Assembly (NCBI GenBank): GCA_023853785.1 | Contig: JAJIRX010000525.1 | Coordinates: forward strand, 1-32,909 | Source of the DNA: Psilocybe azurescens | Lineage: Eukaryota > Basidiomycota > Agaricomycetes > Agaricales > Agrocybaceae | Direction of reading: 5' to 3' | Length of the DNA: 32,909 bases | Shown here: positions 1 through 11,417 of the stretch, piece by piece | Layout: each line of letters starts with the position of its first letter | How positions within the stretch are numbered: the first letter of the stretch is position 1 | The notes under the pieces: generated by a model | Databases searched by the model: none | The model's input: the letters and a program-made list of their open reading frames with translations, nothing else | Told to the model about the DNA's origin: nothing | Made by a program: the position numbers and the translations under genes

Positions 1-3000
1 CATTACAGGTACGCATATACTCTTCTGATGACCCACGCCAAGGGCCATACTAACAGCGTCCCTGTACGTCGATAGCCCGCGATCTGCTGTACAAGTACTT
101 TGGGCAGCTCGAGCTGCTCGAGCTGCGGTTCTCCTTCGGGTCAACTTCCCGTGGCATGACGCGTTCACGAACAAGCTGATCACGCAGACGTCGATTGCGT
201 ATGAGAAGGCGTCTGTGCTGTTCCAGATTGCGGGCACGCACTCTGCGATCGCTGCATCGCAGAGTCGGTCGGATCCCGAGGGCCTGAAGCGCGCATTCTA
301 CTATTTCAGGGCGTGTGCGGGGATGCTCACGTACATCAACGAGAACTTCCTCCATGCACCATCGACGGATCTGAGCCGCGAGGTCGTCAAGTTCCTCATC
401 AACATCATCCTGGCTCAGGCCACCGAGGTCTTCTTTGAGAAGTGCACAGAGGAGAAGAAGGGAAATGCGCTGGTAGCCAAGATTGGATCTCAGGCGGCGT
501 CAATGTATACGTCATTAACAGAAGATGTGAAGGAGTTTATGGGAAAAGGCATCTTTGACCGCAATTGGGTTACAGTCATACAAGTGCGTGTTATTTGTGC
601 TGTCTATATAATAGCATATACTTATTTGAAACAGATCAAAGCTAAATACTTCTCCTCACTCGCACAATATTACCGTGGCCTCGCCGATAACGCAGCCAAC
701 AAGCATGGAGAAGCTCTCGTGCGCTTCACGCAAGCCGAGACACTCGCAAAGGAAGCCAGCCGAACCGCGAGCAGCTTCGGGACGATGTTCGTCTCGAACA
801 TGTCGCCCAACCTGCCCGCGGACGCCGGGACGTCCATCGCCGAGCGCACAAGGCGCACCTCGTCATATGCTCGGACAAGAAAGCCGAGGCGACAAGGGAG
901 AACGACCTCATCTACAACGCGATCCTGCCCGCGCTCGAGGCGCTGCCGGCGATCGAGAAGACGGTCGTCGCGACCCCGATCCACATCCACGACGTGTACG
1001 GCGCGCCCGAGTGCAGAAGACGATCGGGCAGGACTTCTTCATCCGGCTCGTGCCGCTCAGCGTGCACGAGCGCGAGCGTGTACTCGGAGGAGAAGGCGAA
1101 GCTCGTGCGCGGGAGGTGGAGAAGGCGGACGCGGCGGAGGGCGAGGCCCGCAGCGCACTGGACGGGCTCGGCGTGAAAGAGGGGCTCGCGCGGTTCAAGG
1201 CGATGGCGGAGGGCGAGGTCGGCGGGGGCGAGGTCCCGCTCGACGTGCGCCGGTGGAAGGAGGACATCGCGCTCGTCGAGGACCGGGACGGCGTCGACGG
1301 GCTCATGCGCGCTTTAAATAACCTGAAAGCGAACGTGCACCGCGATCTCGACGCGGTCTCGCGCGAGCTTGACGGCGAGTCCCGGGAGTGCGAGGTCCTG
1401 CGCGTCAAGTACGAGCACCGGTGGGCGCAGGCGCCGAGCGCGACGCTGACGAAGAGCTTCCGGCAGGATCTGAAGGCGCACTTCAGTGCGCTGGAGGCGC
1501 CGGCGGCATCGGATCTGCAGGTCACGGCGCTGTGGGACGGGGTGAGGGCGGACATCCAGCTGCTGCTGAGCCCGCAGGTCGAACAGCTGTTTTCGGAGCG
1601 CGGCGGGTCGAAGCCGGATAATCTCCTGGAGCTGGATGTAGACAATGATGCCGACGATGCGAAGGAGAGGACGAAAATACGGGGATATGTCGATGAGATC
1701 GAGGAGCGGCTGAAGAGACTCAATTTGATCTCGAAAGAGCGAGGTGAGGTTTTAAAAGACCTGAAAGATAAGGTACACTTTCTCTATACCTTTTGCAACC
1801 GTTCTCTATAATAACCAACTCTGTTTAGATCCAAACAGACGATGTCTCCCATCTCCTGCTGCTCAACCGGCGCAACTCAGGCGTCGAGCCCACCTTGTTC
1901 GCCGCAGAGCTGGAGAAATTCCGGCCGTACCAGCAGCGGCTGGCGTCGACGGTGCACCACCAGGAGATGGCGCTGCAGGAGGTGACGACGCTCTGGAAGG
2001 GCCTCCGAGATCTCGCTGGGCGCGGGGCTGGAGCGCGCAGGTGGGAGGAGAGAGAGAAGAGGAAGAAGGATACAGTAAGGCGGTTCTCTCGTGCGAGGGA
2101 TGGGTATATGGAGGTTCGGGATGGACTGGCGTACGTTTCCTTCTCTTTTTTATTATTATATTTAAACAATACCGGCTGACGATACGCGTTTTTATACAGG
2201 AAGGGCCTCCAGTTCTACACCGAACTGACCGAGTTCGTCGGGAAGCTCCGTGCACATGTGCGCTCGTTCGTGTCGGAGCGCACCGTCGAGCGCGAGGCGC
2301 TGGTCGCTAAGCTCGAGACGGAGAAGAGGCTAGCAAGTGCGACGTCTCCCGCTGCACCGCCTCCGCCGTTGGCTGCGAAACCGCCGCTACCGCCTCCGCC
2401 CCCGCGGTGCGACGCTCGACAGTGCATTCTCCGCTTTGAGCCTCCAGAATGCGCCGACGTCGCCGCCTCAGCAGCAGCATCAGCAGCATCAACCCTGGCA
2501 GACCAGCTCGCCGTCGAACCAGTCGTATGGGAATGGGAATGGAAATGGGGCTAGTTCGCCTTATGGTGCCGGCCAGCAGCAGCAGCAGCATACAACGCCG
2601 TATGCGAGCGCGCCTCCCCGCCTCCGCCTGCAACGCAGCAACAGCCGTATCAGTACTCTTCGTATCAGCAATACACCAGTCCATCTCCGTACGGCAGCCT
2701 CCCTCCTCCTCCTGGGCCGCCTCCGCAACAACACCAACAGCAGCAGCAGTCATCGACATTCCTGCCCCCGCCCCTCCAAGGCCTCCGACGCACTCATCTT
2801 CATATTCGACGTCGCCAGGTGCTCCGGCGTCGGATCCGTATGCGAATTTAGGCTTGTTTAACCTCGCACCGCCGCCGTCTGCACCTCCGTCTAGCCAGCC
2901 GGCTGCGCAGAACACGGGATACGGCGGTGGGTATTATTCGCAACCTGAACAACCTCAGCAGCAGCCGCAGAATCAGTACGGAGGCTCTGTGTTGCCCCCG

Positions 3001-3170
3001 CCGCCTCCGCACCAGCAGCCGCAGTACCAGGGATATCAGCAGCAAGGAGGCTTTCCGCCGCCGCCTGGCCAGCAGCAGCAGTACACGAGTTACCAGACGC
3101 CGCCCCGCCCCCGCAGGCGTCGTATCCGCCCGGAGGCGGAGGGTACTCGCAGCAGGGATATGGACGATGA
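1..3170 (+). CDS. BRO1: BRO1-domain ESCRT adaptor (Bro1/ALIX type), 5' end outside window
   Basis: Bro1/ALIX proteins bind ESCRT-III and ubiquitinated cargo on endosomes, and Bro1 itself recruits the deubiquitinase Doa4; Rim20/PalA relatives act in pH signalling. The first exons give the end of a BRO1 domain (YKYFGQLELLELRFSF, WHDAFTNK, QTSIAYEKASVLFQIAG, YYFRACAGML). A V-domain-like helical region follows (SEEKAKLVRG, FFIRLVPLS, LKAHFSALEAP, RPYQQRLAST), then a Pro/Gln/Tyr-rich tail with PPPP and QQQ runs ending in GGGYSQQGYGR and TGA at 3168-3170. Introns read at 9-75, 584-634, 1773-1828 and 2131-2199. The frame needs about nine small indels (near 137, 850, 1012, 1070, 1110, 2405, 2615, 2780, 3108), probably sequence errors. 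The Pro-rich tail favours Bro1/ALIX over other BRO1 proteins; telling Bro1 from Rim20 needs the missing N-terminus. Confidence 0.85.
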
Positions 3171-3568
3171 GGTAGTGCTCAGTACACTCTAACAAGTATT
3201 TTCAGCGGGCTGGTTGTGGATTGTGGTAGCCTAGTGCAGATGGTGTCACGTTGCTACTTAGGATAGGATTTTGTGTATTTATTCTCTTTTTCTGTGTCTG
3301 TATGTATGAGTGTAAGTAGTTGTTGTTGTGGATGTGGATGGTTATGTAGTTTGCCAGATCTCGACTTGACTCTGTATGGGTGTGTGGGTGTTCGGGAGTT
3401 CGGACAATAGATGGTCCCGAATCATGCGTGTTGCATGGTTTGTTCTTTGAGTTGCTGACGTATTACAAGGGGTATCTATGATTCTATATTTGCAAAGTGC
3501 AAAAGCCCAACTAGACACATGTAAGTGTGCTCTGGAACATGTAGCGAATAAGACGTATGTACGACTTT
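3171..3568. other. Intergenic, convergent 3' ends
   Basis: This lies between the stops of the BRO1-like gene (+) and the MICOS gene (-), so it should hold both 3' UTRs. It is T/G-rich on the + strand with several TGTATG/TGTGTG runs. I see no gene or RNA here. Confidence 0.5.
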
Positions 3569-4163
3569 TCATGACGGCGAAGATGTCGCTGTTGTTGTTG
3601 AAGATCCCGACGCCGTCTTCACATTCGCCTTCTCCTCCACCACCGAAACCGAAGGACCATACAACAAACTCTTCCCCACGCTACCGCACTCCTGTCGAGG
3701 TTCTGGAATCCCTTGAAGAGGCACGCGATCTCGTGGTTCCATTGCGACTTGAGCTCCGTCGTGAAGTTATGCGGCTTGATGCGGGCTGCTGCGGAGGGAG
3801 GCGCGAAGCACAACGTTGGGGTCTCGACGAGGCGGACGCTCAACGCGTGTAGGCTGTGAAGTGCGAGCGTGCATGTTGGTCAGTTCGCGGTTCAACCTAG
3901 GGGAGTGGAATAGACCGGAGGGAGGGAGTACGCACTCTTTTATGTGCTGCTGTGTCCTTGTATGTAGTTGAATATGCAGACGGCTTATGGTGAGTAGATA
4001 GACGGGCTTACCGTGTCTGCATGAGATTGGAAAACCATAATAGACCTAATAGTATTCATTCATTCTTGTATGGGTGAAGGCTCTCTGTATGGTTATTTGA
4101 GAGGAGTGTACGCACCCCACCGGCGACCAGCGCACCGGAAAGCGGTCCTAGTAAAACGGACAT
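3569..4163 (-). CDS. MIC12: MICOS complex subunit MIC12/Aim5-like, small inner-membrane protein
   Basis: MIC12 (Aim5) is a small mitochondrial inner-membrane protein that couples the MIC60 and MIC10 parts of MICOS at crista junctions. Four exons read as 4116-4163, 4012-4045, 3936-3956 (only 21 nt) and 3569-3853. The product is about 129 aa: an N-terminal hydrophobic segment (MSVLLGPLSGALVAGG, then VYYGFSNLMQTR), a charged stretch (QQHIK, DLHALSVRLVETP), a conserved-looking middle (ELKSQWNHEI, FKGFQNLDRS) and a Ser/Thr-rich end (TTTATSSPS). Introns have GTGCGT or GTAAGC donors. Two missing bases must be assumed, at a T run (complement of 4031-4034) and a G run (complement of 3674-3677); with them every splice phase closes. 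The family call rests on remembered resemblance of the YYGFSNLMQTR region and the size and topology. Confidence 0.6.
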
Positions 4164-4544
4164 GGTGGATAGTAGAGCGTCAGTAATCGGAGGCTGCTGC
4201 CAACACTGGGTGTCATCCGGGAAATGCCGAACACTCGCTGCTCTTATTGAACATTCACGATGTGATGTGAGTATCTTGAAGGTTCCTCATGGGCCTGTTA
4301 GAATTTATAAAATGGAAGACGAAATACTGCTCAATCAAAACACGTCGACAGGTTGTCATATTCAACAGTCAGTTATGCATATTCAGAAGAATTCAGAACT
4401 CGAGGCTGCATCAAATGTTTTGGATTAATGTGCTAGATATTCGAATGATTCGCAAGAAAGTCAACAGTCAAATGCGTAGAGTACATGCAACGGCGATAAT
4501 TTAAGAAACCCAACCTAAAAATCCCAGTTCGAATTTTAAGAGGA
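4164..4544. other. Intergenic: upstream of MIC12-like gene, 3' side of HsbA-like gene
   Basis: Both neighbours are on the minus strand, so this should carry the 3' UTR of the HsbA-like gene and the promoter of the MIC12-like gene. Short ORFs here have no recognisable content, and I see no clear TATA box. Confidence 0.4.
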
Positions 4545-5851
4545 TCAGAAATCACCATCGTCGCCACCATCGTCACCGCCATCGTCGCCGCCGTCATCTC
4601 CAAAGTCCTCGTCGTCGCCTCCATCGTCACCGCCGTCATCTTCACCGTCGTCACCGCCATCGTCGGCACCGTCGTCACCAGAGTCGTCTCCGGCATTAGC
4701 GTCGCCAGAATCGTCACCGGAGTCGTCTCCGACATCGAGCGACGGGTCGTCTGCGCCGAGACCATCGTCGCTGTCGTCGTATCGTCGGTACCGTCGTCAC
4801 TGCCGTCGGTGGCGTCTGTGGTGTCGTCAGTACCGTCAGTTCCGTCAGTTCCGTCAGTGGTGTCAGTCGAGTCGGTTCCGTCAGTGCCGTCAGTCGAGTC
4901 GGTGCCATCGCTGGAGGCAGCGGCATCAGCTGTGTCCGTGCTCGTAGGGTCGGAGGAGGCAGCGGCATCAGCCGTGTCCGTGCTCGTGGGGTCGGAGGAG
5001 GCAGCTCCGTCGGCGGTGTCTGTGCTTGTTGCGGCGGAGGAAGCAGCCGCGTCGGAGGTGTCGGTCGACGTGGGGTCGGTGGGGGCAGCAGAGGCTTCAT
5101 TGACACAGTAATTAGTTAATGAATCAGCTAATAGACCGCGTATGAGAAATACTGACCAGCAGAGGCAGAGGCAGAGGCGTCTGATGCTTTGCTCGCGTTT
5201 GATCCCGATCCCTTAGCTATAAACATTGAGCCGCATTAGGCGTCATTCAAACCCATCGAATCACAACAACGTACAAGCACTCGAGCCAGCAGAAGCAGCC
5301 TTCTGCGCAGCGGCCGTGGCAGCCTTTGTGCAGCAGCAGCCGCGGAGGACGTAGCAGAGGACGCAGCAGAGGCCGACGCCTTATTGCACGCGCCCACGAT
5401 CGCCTGGCCGACGGTGTTGGCCTTGTTCAGGAAGCCCTTCACCGAGGCGATGTCTTTGGTAAGCGTAGCGTCGGTTCTACGAAAGGATGAGTGTAAGTTC
5501 AATTTATCAAGAATCACCTGAGTCAGAGCCAAGAAGAGAAGAGACGTACGTGTTGAGCTTGTTCAGGACACCGAGCGCAGAGCTGAGGCCGGACACGACA
5601 GCTTTTGCCGACGCGGAACACTCGATGTTCTGCAGGATGTCGGCGAGCGCGCGTTGTTCGAGCGTGCGCACATCGAGCGTCTGGCCGATAGGCGCTGGTC
5701 ATCAAGATCATCATTAGTATTAAGTAACGGTAACAACCCCTGGAGATATCCAGACGGGGGAAGCAGAAATAAAAAACATACCAGCAATTGTCGATTGCCA
5801 CAAACAAACAGCCAGCACAGAGGCTAGAAGAGTTCTCGGAATCCGAGTCAT
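4545..5851 (-). CDS. Secreted HsbA-like (hydrophobic surface binding / cell-wall) protein with long acidic tail
   Basis: HsbA-like proteins are secreted fungal proteins that bind hydrophobic surfaces or sit in the wall. Five exons: 5782-5851, 5550-5694, 5275-5476, 5157-5216, 4545-5094. Exon 1 encodes a signal peptide (MTRIPRTLLASVLAVCLWQS, then TIA). The core follows (GQTLDVRTLEQRALADILQN, ECSASAKAVVSGLSSALGV, TKDIASVKGFLNKAN, QAIVGACNKAS), with two Cys and the family's helical spacing. Next is an Ala/Ser linker (AAAQKAA twice), then TSTDTADAAASSD repeats and GTDGTD runs, and finally a Gly/Asp tail of GDDGGDD repeats ending GDF-stop. One missing base near 5330 restores the linker, and a frame change near 4770-4790 is needed to enter the Gly/Asp frame. 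Length about 340 aa, longer than usual for HsbA because of the tail. Confidence 0.65.
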
Positions 5852-6050
5852 ATTCGGGTGGAGTAGAGTGGTTTAAAAGAAAGAAAGTCGAGTTGACTGG
5901 TGTGTGCGCCGAAGAACGAATCAATCGAATAACCAAAACAAAAAGAACGCGAAGGGGAAAGAAAAAGAAGGGGGAAAAGGACACCAGGTCTCCTCTTGGA
6001 ATCCGAAAAGATGAAGCTTGGGAGAGAACACTGTCGATCCCCAGCGGGGC

Positions 6051-6060
6051 TTTATAAACC
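6051..6060 (-). promoter_or_regulatory. TATA-like box of the HsbA-like gene
   Basis: The minus strand reads GGTTTATAAAGCCCC here, about 200 bp upstream of the ATG at 5851, followed by a CT-rich stretch (CTTTTTCTTTCCCCTT) of the kind seen near fungal transcription starts. Position and sequence support a core promoter; no expression evidence is available. Confidence 0.45.
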
Positions 6061-6116
6061 TTTTCCCTTTTCTCGTCCACGCACACTCAGGCTCGGAGGT
6101 TCCGGGTCCGCCGACC

Positions 6117-6172
6117 GACAGATAGATAGACAGATAGACAGACACTGAACACCGGACAGATAGATAGTAGAT
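6117..6172. repeat. GATA/GACA microsatellite
   Basis: Imperfect tetranucleotide repeat of GATA and GACA units (agatagatagacagatag), upstream of the HsbA-like promoter. It is simple-sequence DNA with no coding content. Confidence 0.75.
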
Positions 6173-7762
6173 GGGATAGGATGGACAGACGGTGTTGGAG
6201 CCACTCGGTCGCGAATCTGCCAAAAAACGCGCTGGTAACAAGCGGAGAAAGCCTTGTCCTTGTCCTTGTCGCTGACTGATTCTGATTCTGATACGATGGC
6301 TGGACGTTCAGTACTGTAAATATAAGTCTAGTATTTGACATTGAGGGTGCAAATTGCAGCTAAAGATAGTAGACGAGTCCTGGATAAAAATAACTTTGGT
6401 TAATACATGGCCAATACGAGTCGTGTGAGGCATCGTTGTAAGTACCTGGTGATCATGGATGATCCTTGGTCAGCCAATATTGGGTGTCGATCCTTTCATT
6501 ATGTTTAGCTTCCCTTGGGGTAGGATAGATATGTTAGGATAATTGAGATACATACCTGCTCGAAATCTAAAATAAAATAAACACATAAGATCAGTCACCA
6601 ACAACCGAAGTCAAAGCGAGAAGTAGTGGGGTGTAGCAACCAAATGAAAGTGGGCGCGGAAGAAAGGTAGTTCAACAAATCGACAGCCTGAAATGCAATG
6701 GCAATCAAAGAAGTCGGGGCCACACGAGTCCAGTCCAGTGCATTCCACGCAGCGCCTGTACAATACCTGATCCATAGTACATACCCAATCCCTTCAGACT
6801 GGTAACGACCTGTCATTGATTCATCAACGCGACCACCCTTTCAAGCTTGAGGCTTGACTGGTCCACATGCACCTAATTCAAAGTCGCGGTCAATGTTCGC
6901 GTAGACGAGCTATAATGAGACAAAGCGTCTTCACAATCACACAGTTGACGTCGAGCTATGAATAGCGAGGATGAGGAGTGACTTGGGAGTGACTATGAAT
7001 AGCTTCAATACTCCTATATCATCCACACTTAAAAATAAATAGCTCACCGGGTTGACGTCGATCTATGCGATGCGATGAAAGTTGGCAGCTGGAGCCTGGG
7101 ACCGGTGTCCTAGGTAACGTCCCTCCCCAGCCTGGCACTGGCGCAATATTGTACACATCTTGCATCTTGCATCTTTCACGCGAATATGGAGCACGATCTA
7201 TGCATGGATATTGGAATGAGTTTGGAGTGTTAGTGAGTGACGTCGCCAACGTATATATGTTTGAGTGTGTGGGGTATAGATGGTTGAGGAGCGATATCCA
7301 TAGCGATAAATGAAGAATTAAGACTTCAGACGGGCGTGGCAAGCGCTCGTCAAAAATCATGATGATGACAATAATGACGAGGAGGAAGGTCTGGAAGGAT
7401 ATGCAATTCGATCCTTTGGATGGTGGCAGACTGTTAGTTACTGTAAAGGTCAAGATTCCTGGCCAGATAACTCTACTACCATTATCCACAGCCAGAGCCA
7501 GACTCTTGCTTTGTTCTTTTCCTTATTTCGTGTTTGTTTTGTCCGAATTGAATTAAAATATTCGCGTCATCGTATGTATCTATATTACACCGCCCGATGG
7601 GCTGTCCGAGTCGTAAGTAACTGGAAACGGATGAGAGCACTCGTACCCGTACCCGTACATCCATCCATAAATAAAACTACTCCATCCATTACCAACTACC
7701 CTAAGCCTTCAAATCGAATCAAGTTGCGCTAGCGATACTCCTATACTCCAGAATGAATGCAT
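6173..7762. other. Gene-poor intergenic stretch
   Basis: About 1.6 kb between the HsbA-like promoter and the stop of the Yip1-family gene. The longest ORF (minus, 7019-7489) has no recognisable domain, no supporting splice structure and poor composition. A short CGTACC repeat lies near 7645. No tRNA boxes were found. I see nothing that can be called a gene. Confidence 0.4.
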
Positions 7763-9065
7763 TTACAGCCATCGGGGGTTCGTCGAATTTCCCGAGCTAC
7801 CGCCGGTAGTCGGCGGCGGCGTCTTCTCGTCCAGATTGACAATATAGTAGCTGAAAAAGAGCACTTTAAACGTGATGGCGATGCCGAAGTGGATCGCTGC
7901 GAGGAGGATGATGATGAGGCGCGTGGCTTTTGCTTCGGCCTGGCGTTCGTTGAGATTGGGTGTCGTGAAGATAAAGATGAAAGGTAAAGAAGATGATGAG
8001 TAAGTGCTGGGTCGGTGATGATATGATGTGGACGTGAACTTACGGATGCCAGGATGGGGTATATGTTCGATCCGAGGAACCACCCCGAGAGACCCCAGCC
8101 GAGTCCTACGAGGACCCATCGGACGATACGCACGGGGATGACACAGAGTACCTGCATCGCATCATCATCGTCAGCAATAACGCTCGTCTCAAGAAAGAGC
8201 GAGAACGAGAACGAGAATAACAATAACAATAACAATAACAAGGACTCACAGATACAGGGATCCAAACGAACTGCGCATACCCCCACACAGCAATCGCCTC
8301 AATCACGCTCCACTCCCCGACCCCCAGATATCGGAGCGCGAGCCACAGCAGCACAGGCAGCGCGAGCCCGTATGCGTACACAATTGTTACCGCGATGCTG
8401 AGCAGCTGGAAGTCGTAGTCGTATGCGGCATTCTCGGCGGAGAGGTAGCTCGCGATGGACGCGCCAAGCGAAGAGGAGAGGTACAAGGCGAAGATGAGTG
8501 TGGTGAGTGTCCAGAAGGGCCCGTAGAGGTCCGGCGGGTTGAGCTGCGATGAGATGTAGGTCCGGGCTTCTGTTGGAACGAGCGTCATGTAGCATCGTTG
8601 GAGGACCTGTTAGGCGGCGTTATGATTTAAGTTCGGTTTGGTGGTGAAGAGTCCGAACACGTACCGTTTTTGTGTCTATGTCAAAGTAGGGTTGGTAGTA
8701 TTCAATCGTCCAGAAACTTCCGCCGCCTTTACGTTGATTCGCTTCGTCTGAGAGATAACCTGCATTAACTGTATCAGAATACAAGCCCATGGATGCTGCG
8801 CAAACAAGACTGACGCCTATCGGTATTCCCTACTCCAGGACTTCTGGGGGCATTCGATATTCCCTGAGCCGATGCATCTGCACCTAGAAATGCTGTGATA
8901 CTGCTGTTAATCTTCCAGTAGTGTCAAGAAACAGGAATGTACGCATACATTTGAATTGGAGGCCTTCAGGCCCTTCCTCCAAGCGCTGTTGCACGCAATA
9001 AGTATATGAAAGACAGCACAAGCACAAATGCGCACATCATCTGCCTCGACTTGAACGTAGGCCAT
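7763..9065 (-). CDS. Yip1-domain Golgi/ER membrane protein (YIPF1/2, Yip5-like)
   Basis: Yip1-family proteins are five-pass Golgi/ER membrane proteins that bind Rab GTPases in vesicle traffic. Seven exons: 9036-9065, 8949-8985, 8817-8892, 8665-8759, 8250-8606, 8044-8151, 7763-7939. The N-terminus is MAYVQVEADDRLEEGPEGLQ. Family signatures are FWTIEYYQPYFDIDTKT, then NPPDLYGPFWTLTTLIFA and hydrophobic segments (YDFQLLSIAVTIVYAYGLAL; GLGWGLSGWFLGSNIYPIL; LIIILLAAIHFGIAITF), with a polar end (NSTNPRWL). About 300 aa, normal for the family. Exon 3 is odd: the frame that matches its relic copy at 18.2-18.4 kb contains a TAG, and its 3' splice donor is GC rather than GT (G|GCGTCAG). A direct-repeat purine/pyrimidine run (AACAAT units, 8217-8241) lies in intron 5. 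Confidence 0.85.
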
Positions 9066-9821
9066 TGTTGTGGACGACGAGCAGCGGCGTGGTTGGTGTG
9101 TGCTGGACTGTGAACGTTGGCTGGACGTGTAATGTTATGGAAAGACCCCGGAAACCTGCACGAATACAATCGTCGCGTGACTGGCAGGTCTCCGTCTTGA
9201 ATTTCAACCACGACCACGACGGTCGACCCCAACCAGAACCTTATATACCTCTGTCGATTCTGTTCTTTTCTCTGGCAGACTGCCTACGCACCTTCTTTAC
9301 GGCTTATTGATATCGACTTTTCTCCGACTCGGTCTGGTTATAACAGGCATGGCGGGCGCCCGAGTTCTCGTGACTGTAAGAAATTGTAGATGGTAATGGC
9401 CTTCGTCGTCAACACGACCTTTAAAAATCAGCATTGCCGTCTCACTTCACTTCAGCCTGTACGACCAAAGCGGCATGCCGTTAGAGCCATAACCGAAAGT
9501 CAGGGATTGCTGCGGAACGTCATTGGATTCCCATGTATAGAATCACATTCGACAGCTTTCGTTTAACATTCGATCGCTCGGACAAAAGCTCGTAGTACAA
9601 ACTGACGATGGATGAAGATCAACAAAAGAATAACAACAGGTTCTTTACATTAATTATTAAGGACGATACATATAGACGCATTTCAATGGCAACTACTATA
9701 AGCCGTACCTCTGCTCACGAACAATCTAAACGATCGTCAAAAGGAGCATTATGGAAGATAAAGAAACTTATCGACTACATAAAATAGGATTGAGTGAAGA
9801 ACAGAGACCAACTTCTGTTGT
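9066..9821. other. Upstream region of the Yip1-family gene
   Basis: The start at 9065 points away from this region, so it should hold that promoter. No second gene or clear TATA box is visible, and ORFs are short and uninformative. Confidence 0.35.
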
Positions 9822-10545
9822 TGTGCTTTTCGTCAGTTGTACCATGGGCCCGAAGACATCAAGATGATACAACCTAAGCTTGAGGGCCGCGTCAAGGGAG
9901 CACCTGGACCAGGAGTACACGCACCCCTCCCTCAAAGAAAAAAAATTACTTGTCGACCGTGTTCAATGATGCGGCGAATCTTTATCGTTCAATTAAGAAC
10001 GATATTGATAGCAGAAGCCTTTCTGCGACTGCTATCTTTCTCATCTGGTGGCGTTGGACTGTGCGGGGTGCATTGTTGTTCAGCATGGCATGTTTGGGCG
10101 TGCTGAGACGACAGTGTCGGCCAATTGCGTGTAGCGATGGCTGTACTTGCAAACAACAACGACTGTCAACAAGAGGTATTAGTTAATGCCAAAGACAACG
10201 GGATAAGAAGGCACATACATCGTTGTGTCAAAGAATAACAACCTGAAAAGTGCAAGAAATTCAAAAGTTAGCACTCAGTTCAAGCATACAAGGCAATCGT
10301 ACCCACCTGTTTTGTTGAAGACCGGTTTGGCAATGCGCCTCACCCTCCAAAATAAAAAGGAAACACAGAACTGATTTTCTCACCGACGGTGTCAGTGGGC
10401 CATCTGGAGAATCTTGTTGTGGCCCAGCATTTACATGCTGAGCGAAGACAGCGTCGGCAATCATGATTAATTGGTGACCGCAGACCTTTACCGTTCGTCA
10501 GTCATAGCCTTTTTAAACATGACCAGCGCACGGTAGCTGCCCTTA
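9822..10545 (+). repeat. Dispersed repeat family R1, copy 1
   Basis: This segment aligns by eye with 22988-23845 in the same orientation over its whole length, from GTGCTTTTCGTCAGTTG at the left to a shared GACCAGCG near the right end. Copy 1 lacks about 130 bp present in copy 2. A short coding-like part is shared: STVFNDAANLYRSIKND here and STVFNGATSLYRSLKND in copy 2; here the frame is lost just after. No transposase, terminal repeat or target duplication was recognised. Confidence 0.7.
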
Positions 10546-11417
10546 AACTATTCCTTCTAAGAGATCCAGTTTCACTGGTGTTACATGCCCAAGGAAGACG
10601 TTTCTAGGGATCAATCAAGTCGTTCAGATCGCCAGTGACATGAAAGGCGTCGATGTATGCGCTCGGCGGCCAATCATTCAATTTTAAAGTCATCCTTAGA
10701 TCACTCTTGTCGCTGGCTGCTGCATTGGGCGACTTTGTATATTACTGAAGCGACTTGGTACGGAGCTCTTCTAGGAATAGCGGAAGGTTACAGTTACACC
10801 AGATAGTTTGAGCAGGATTTTATTGGGATTCGTTGTTGTTGTGGTTGTTCAAACACGGAAACTCAGCCAGGGTGACAACTAGATCTTGGAGAGAAGTAAT
10901 ACAGAGCTTGGCAAGATCCAAGCATGCATACACTGCTCAACGTTGTCATCGCTTGACGGTGCCATCCAAGTAATGTACACTGCCCTTTGTTCTCTTGGAA
11001 TCAATAATTGATAACCTCTTTCAACAGTATTCTTTGGGGTGGTCTGATGAAGAAAGCTCAATGTCCAGTTAGACAAAAATTGTCTTCTTTCAAGGGAGGT
11101 GAATCCTTGTAAATTTTAATAGTCAGGACAAACCATGTGCCTCTTTAGTCTACTACTGAAGCCAGAGCTTTCACTGAATTGCCTCTTGGAACTAGAGGAA
11201 ATGCATTCAAAATCAAGAGATTGGCATCTTCCTATGCTTTGTTTCAGGATCTTGTTTCAGAAGTGTAAGAAGAGTTGTGGCAGAGGAGTAGGAACAGGAG
11301 TGAGTTGAGACTCAGCTTGCAGTATTTTTTCCAAATGCACAGATGAAGCACTTAATGAAAAATCCATCAAATTCATTGTCTTAAAAATTAAAATCAGACT
11401 TCAATTTCAGAAACAGA
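10546..11417. other. AT-rich stretch with no recognised gene
   Basis: Composition shifts to AT-rich here and stays so through the array to about 15.0 kb. The longest minus ORF (10879-11076) is unrecognised. It could carry the 3' UTR or downstream exons of whatever is transcribed leftward through the array. Confidence 0.3.

Noticed and set aside
50..355. Minus-strand ORF of 101 aa
   Set aside because: Antisense shadow of the BRO1-domain exons.
908..1723. Minus-strand ORF of 271 aa, Ser/Arg-rich
   Set aside because: Antisense shadow in GC-rich BRO1 coding sequence; composition is typical of a complementary frame.
7019..7489. Minus-strand ORF of 156 aa
   Set aside because: No domain, no promoter or splice support, low-complexity hydrophobic patch only.
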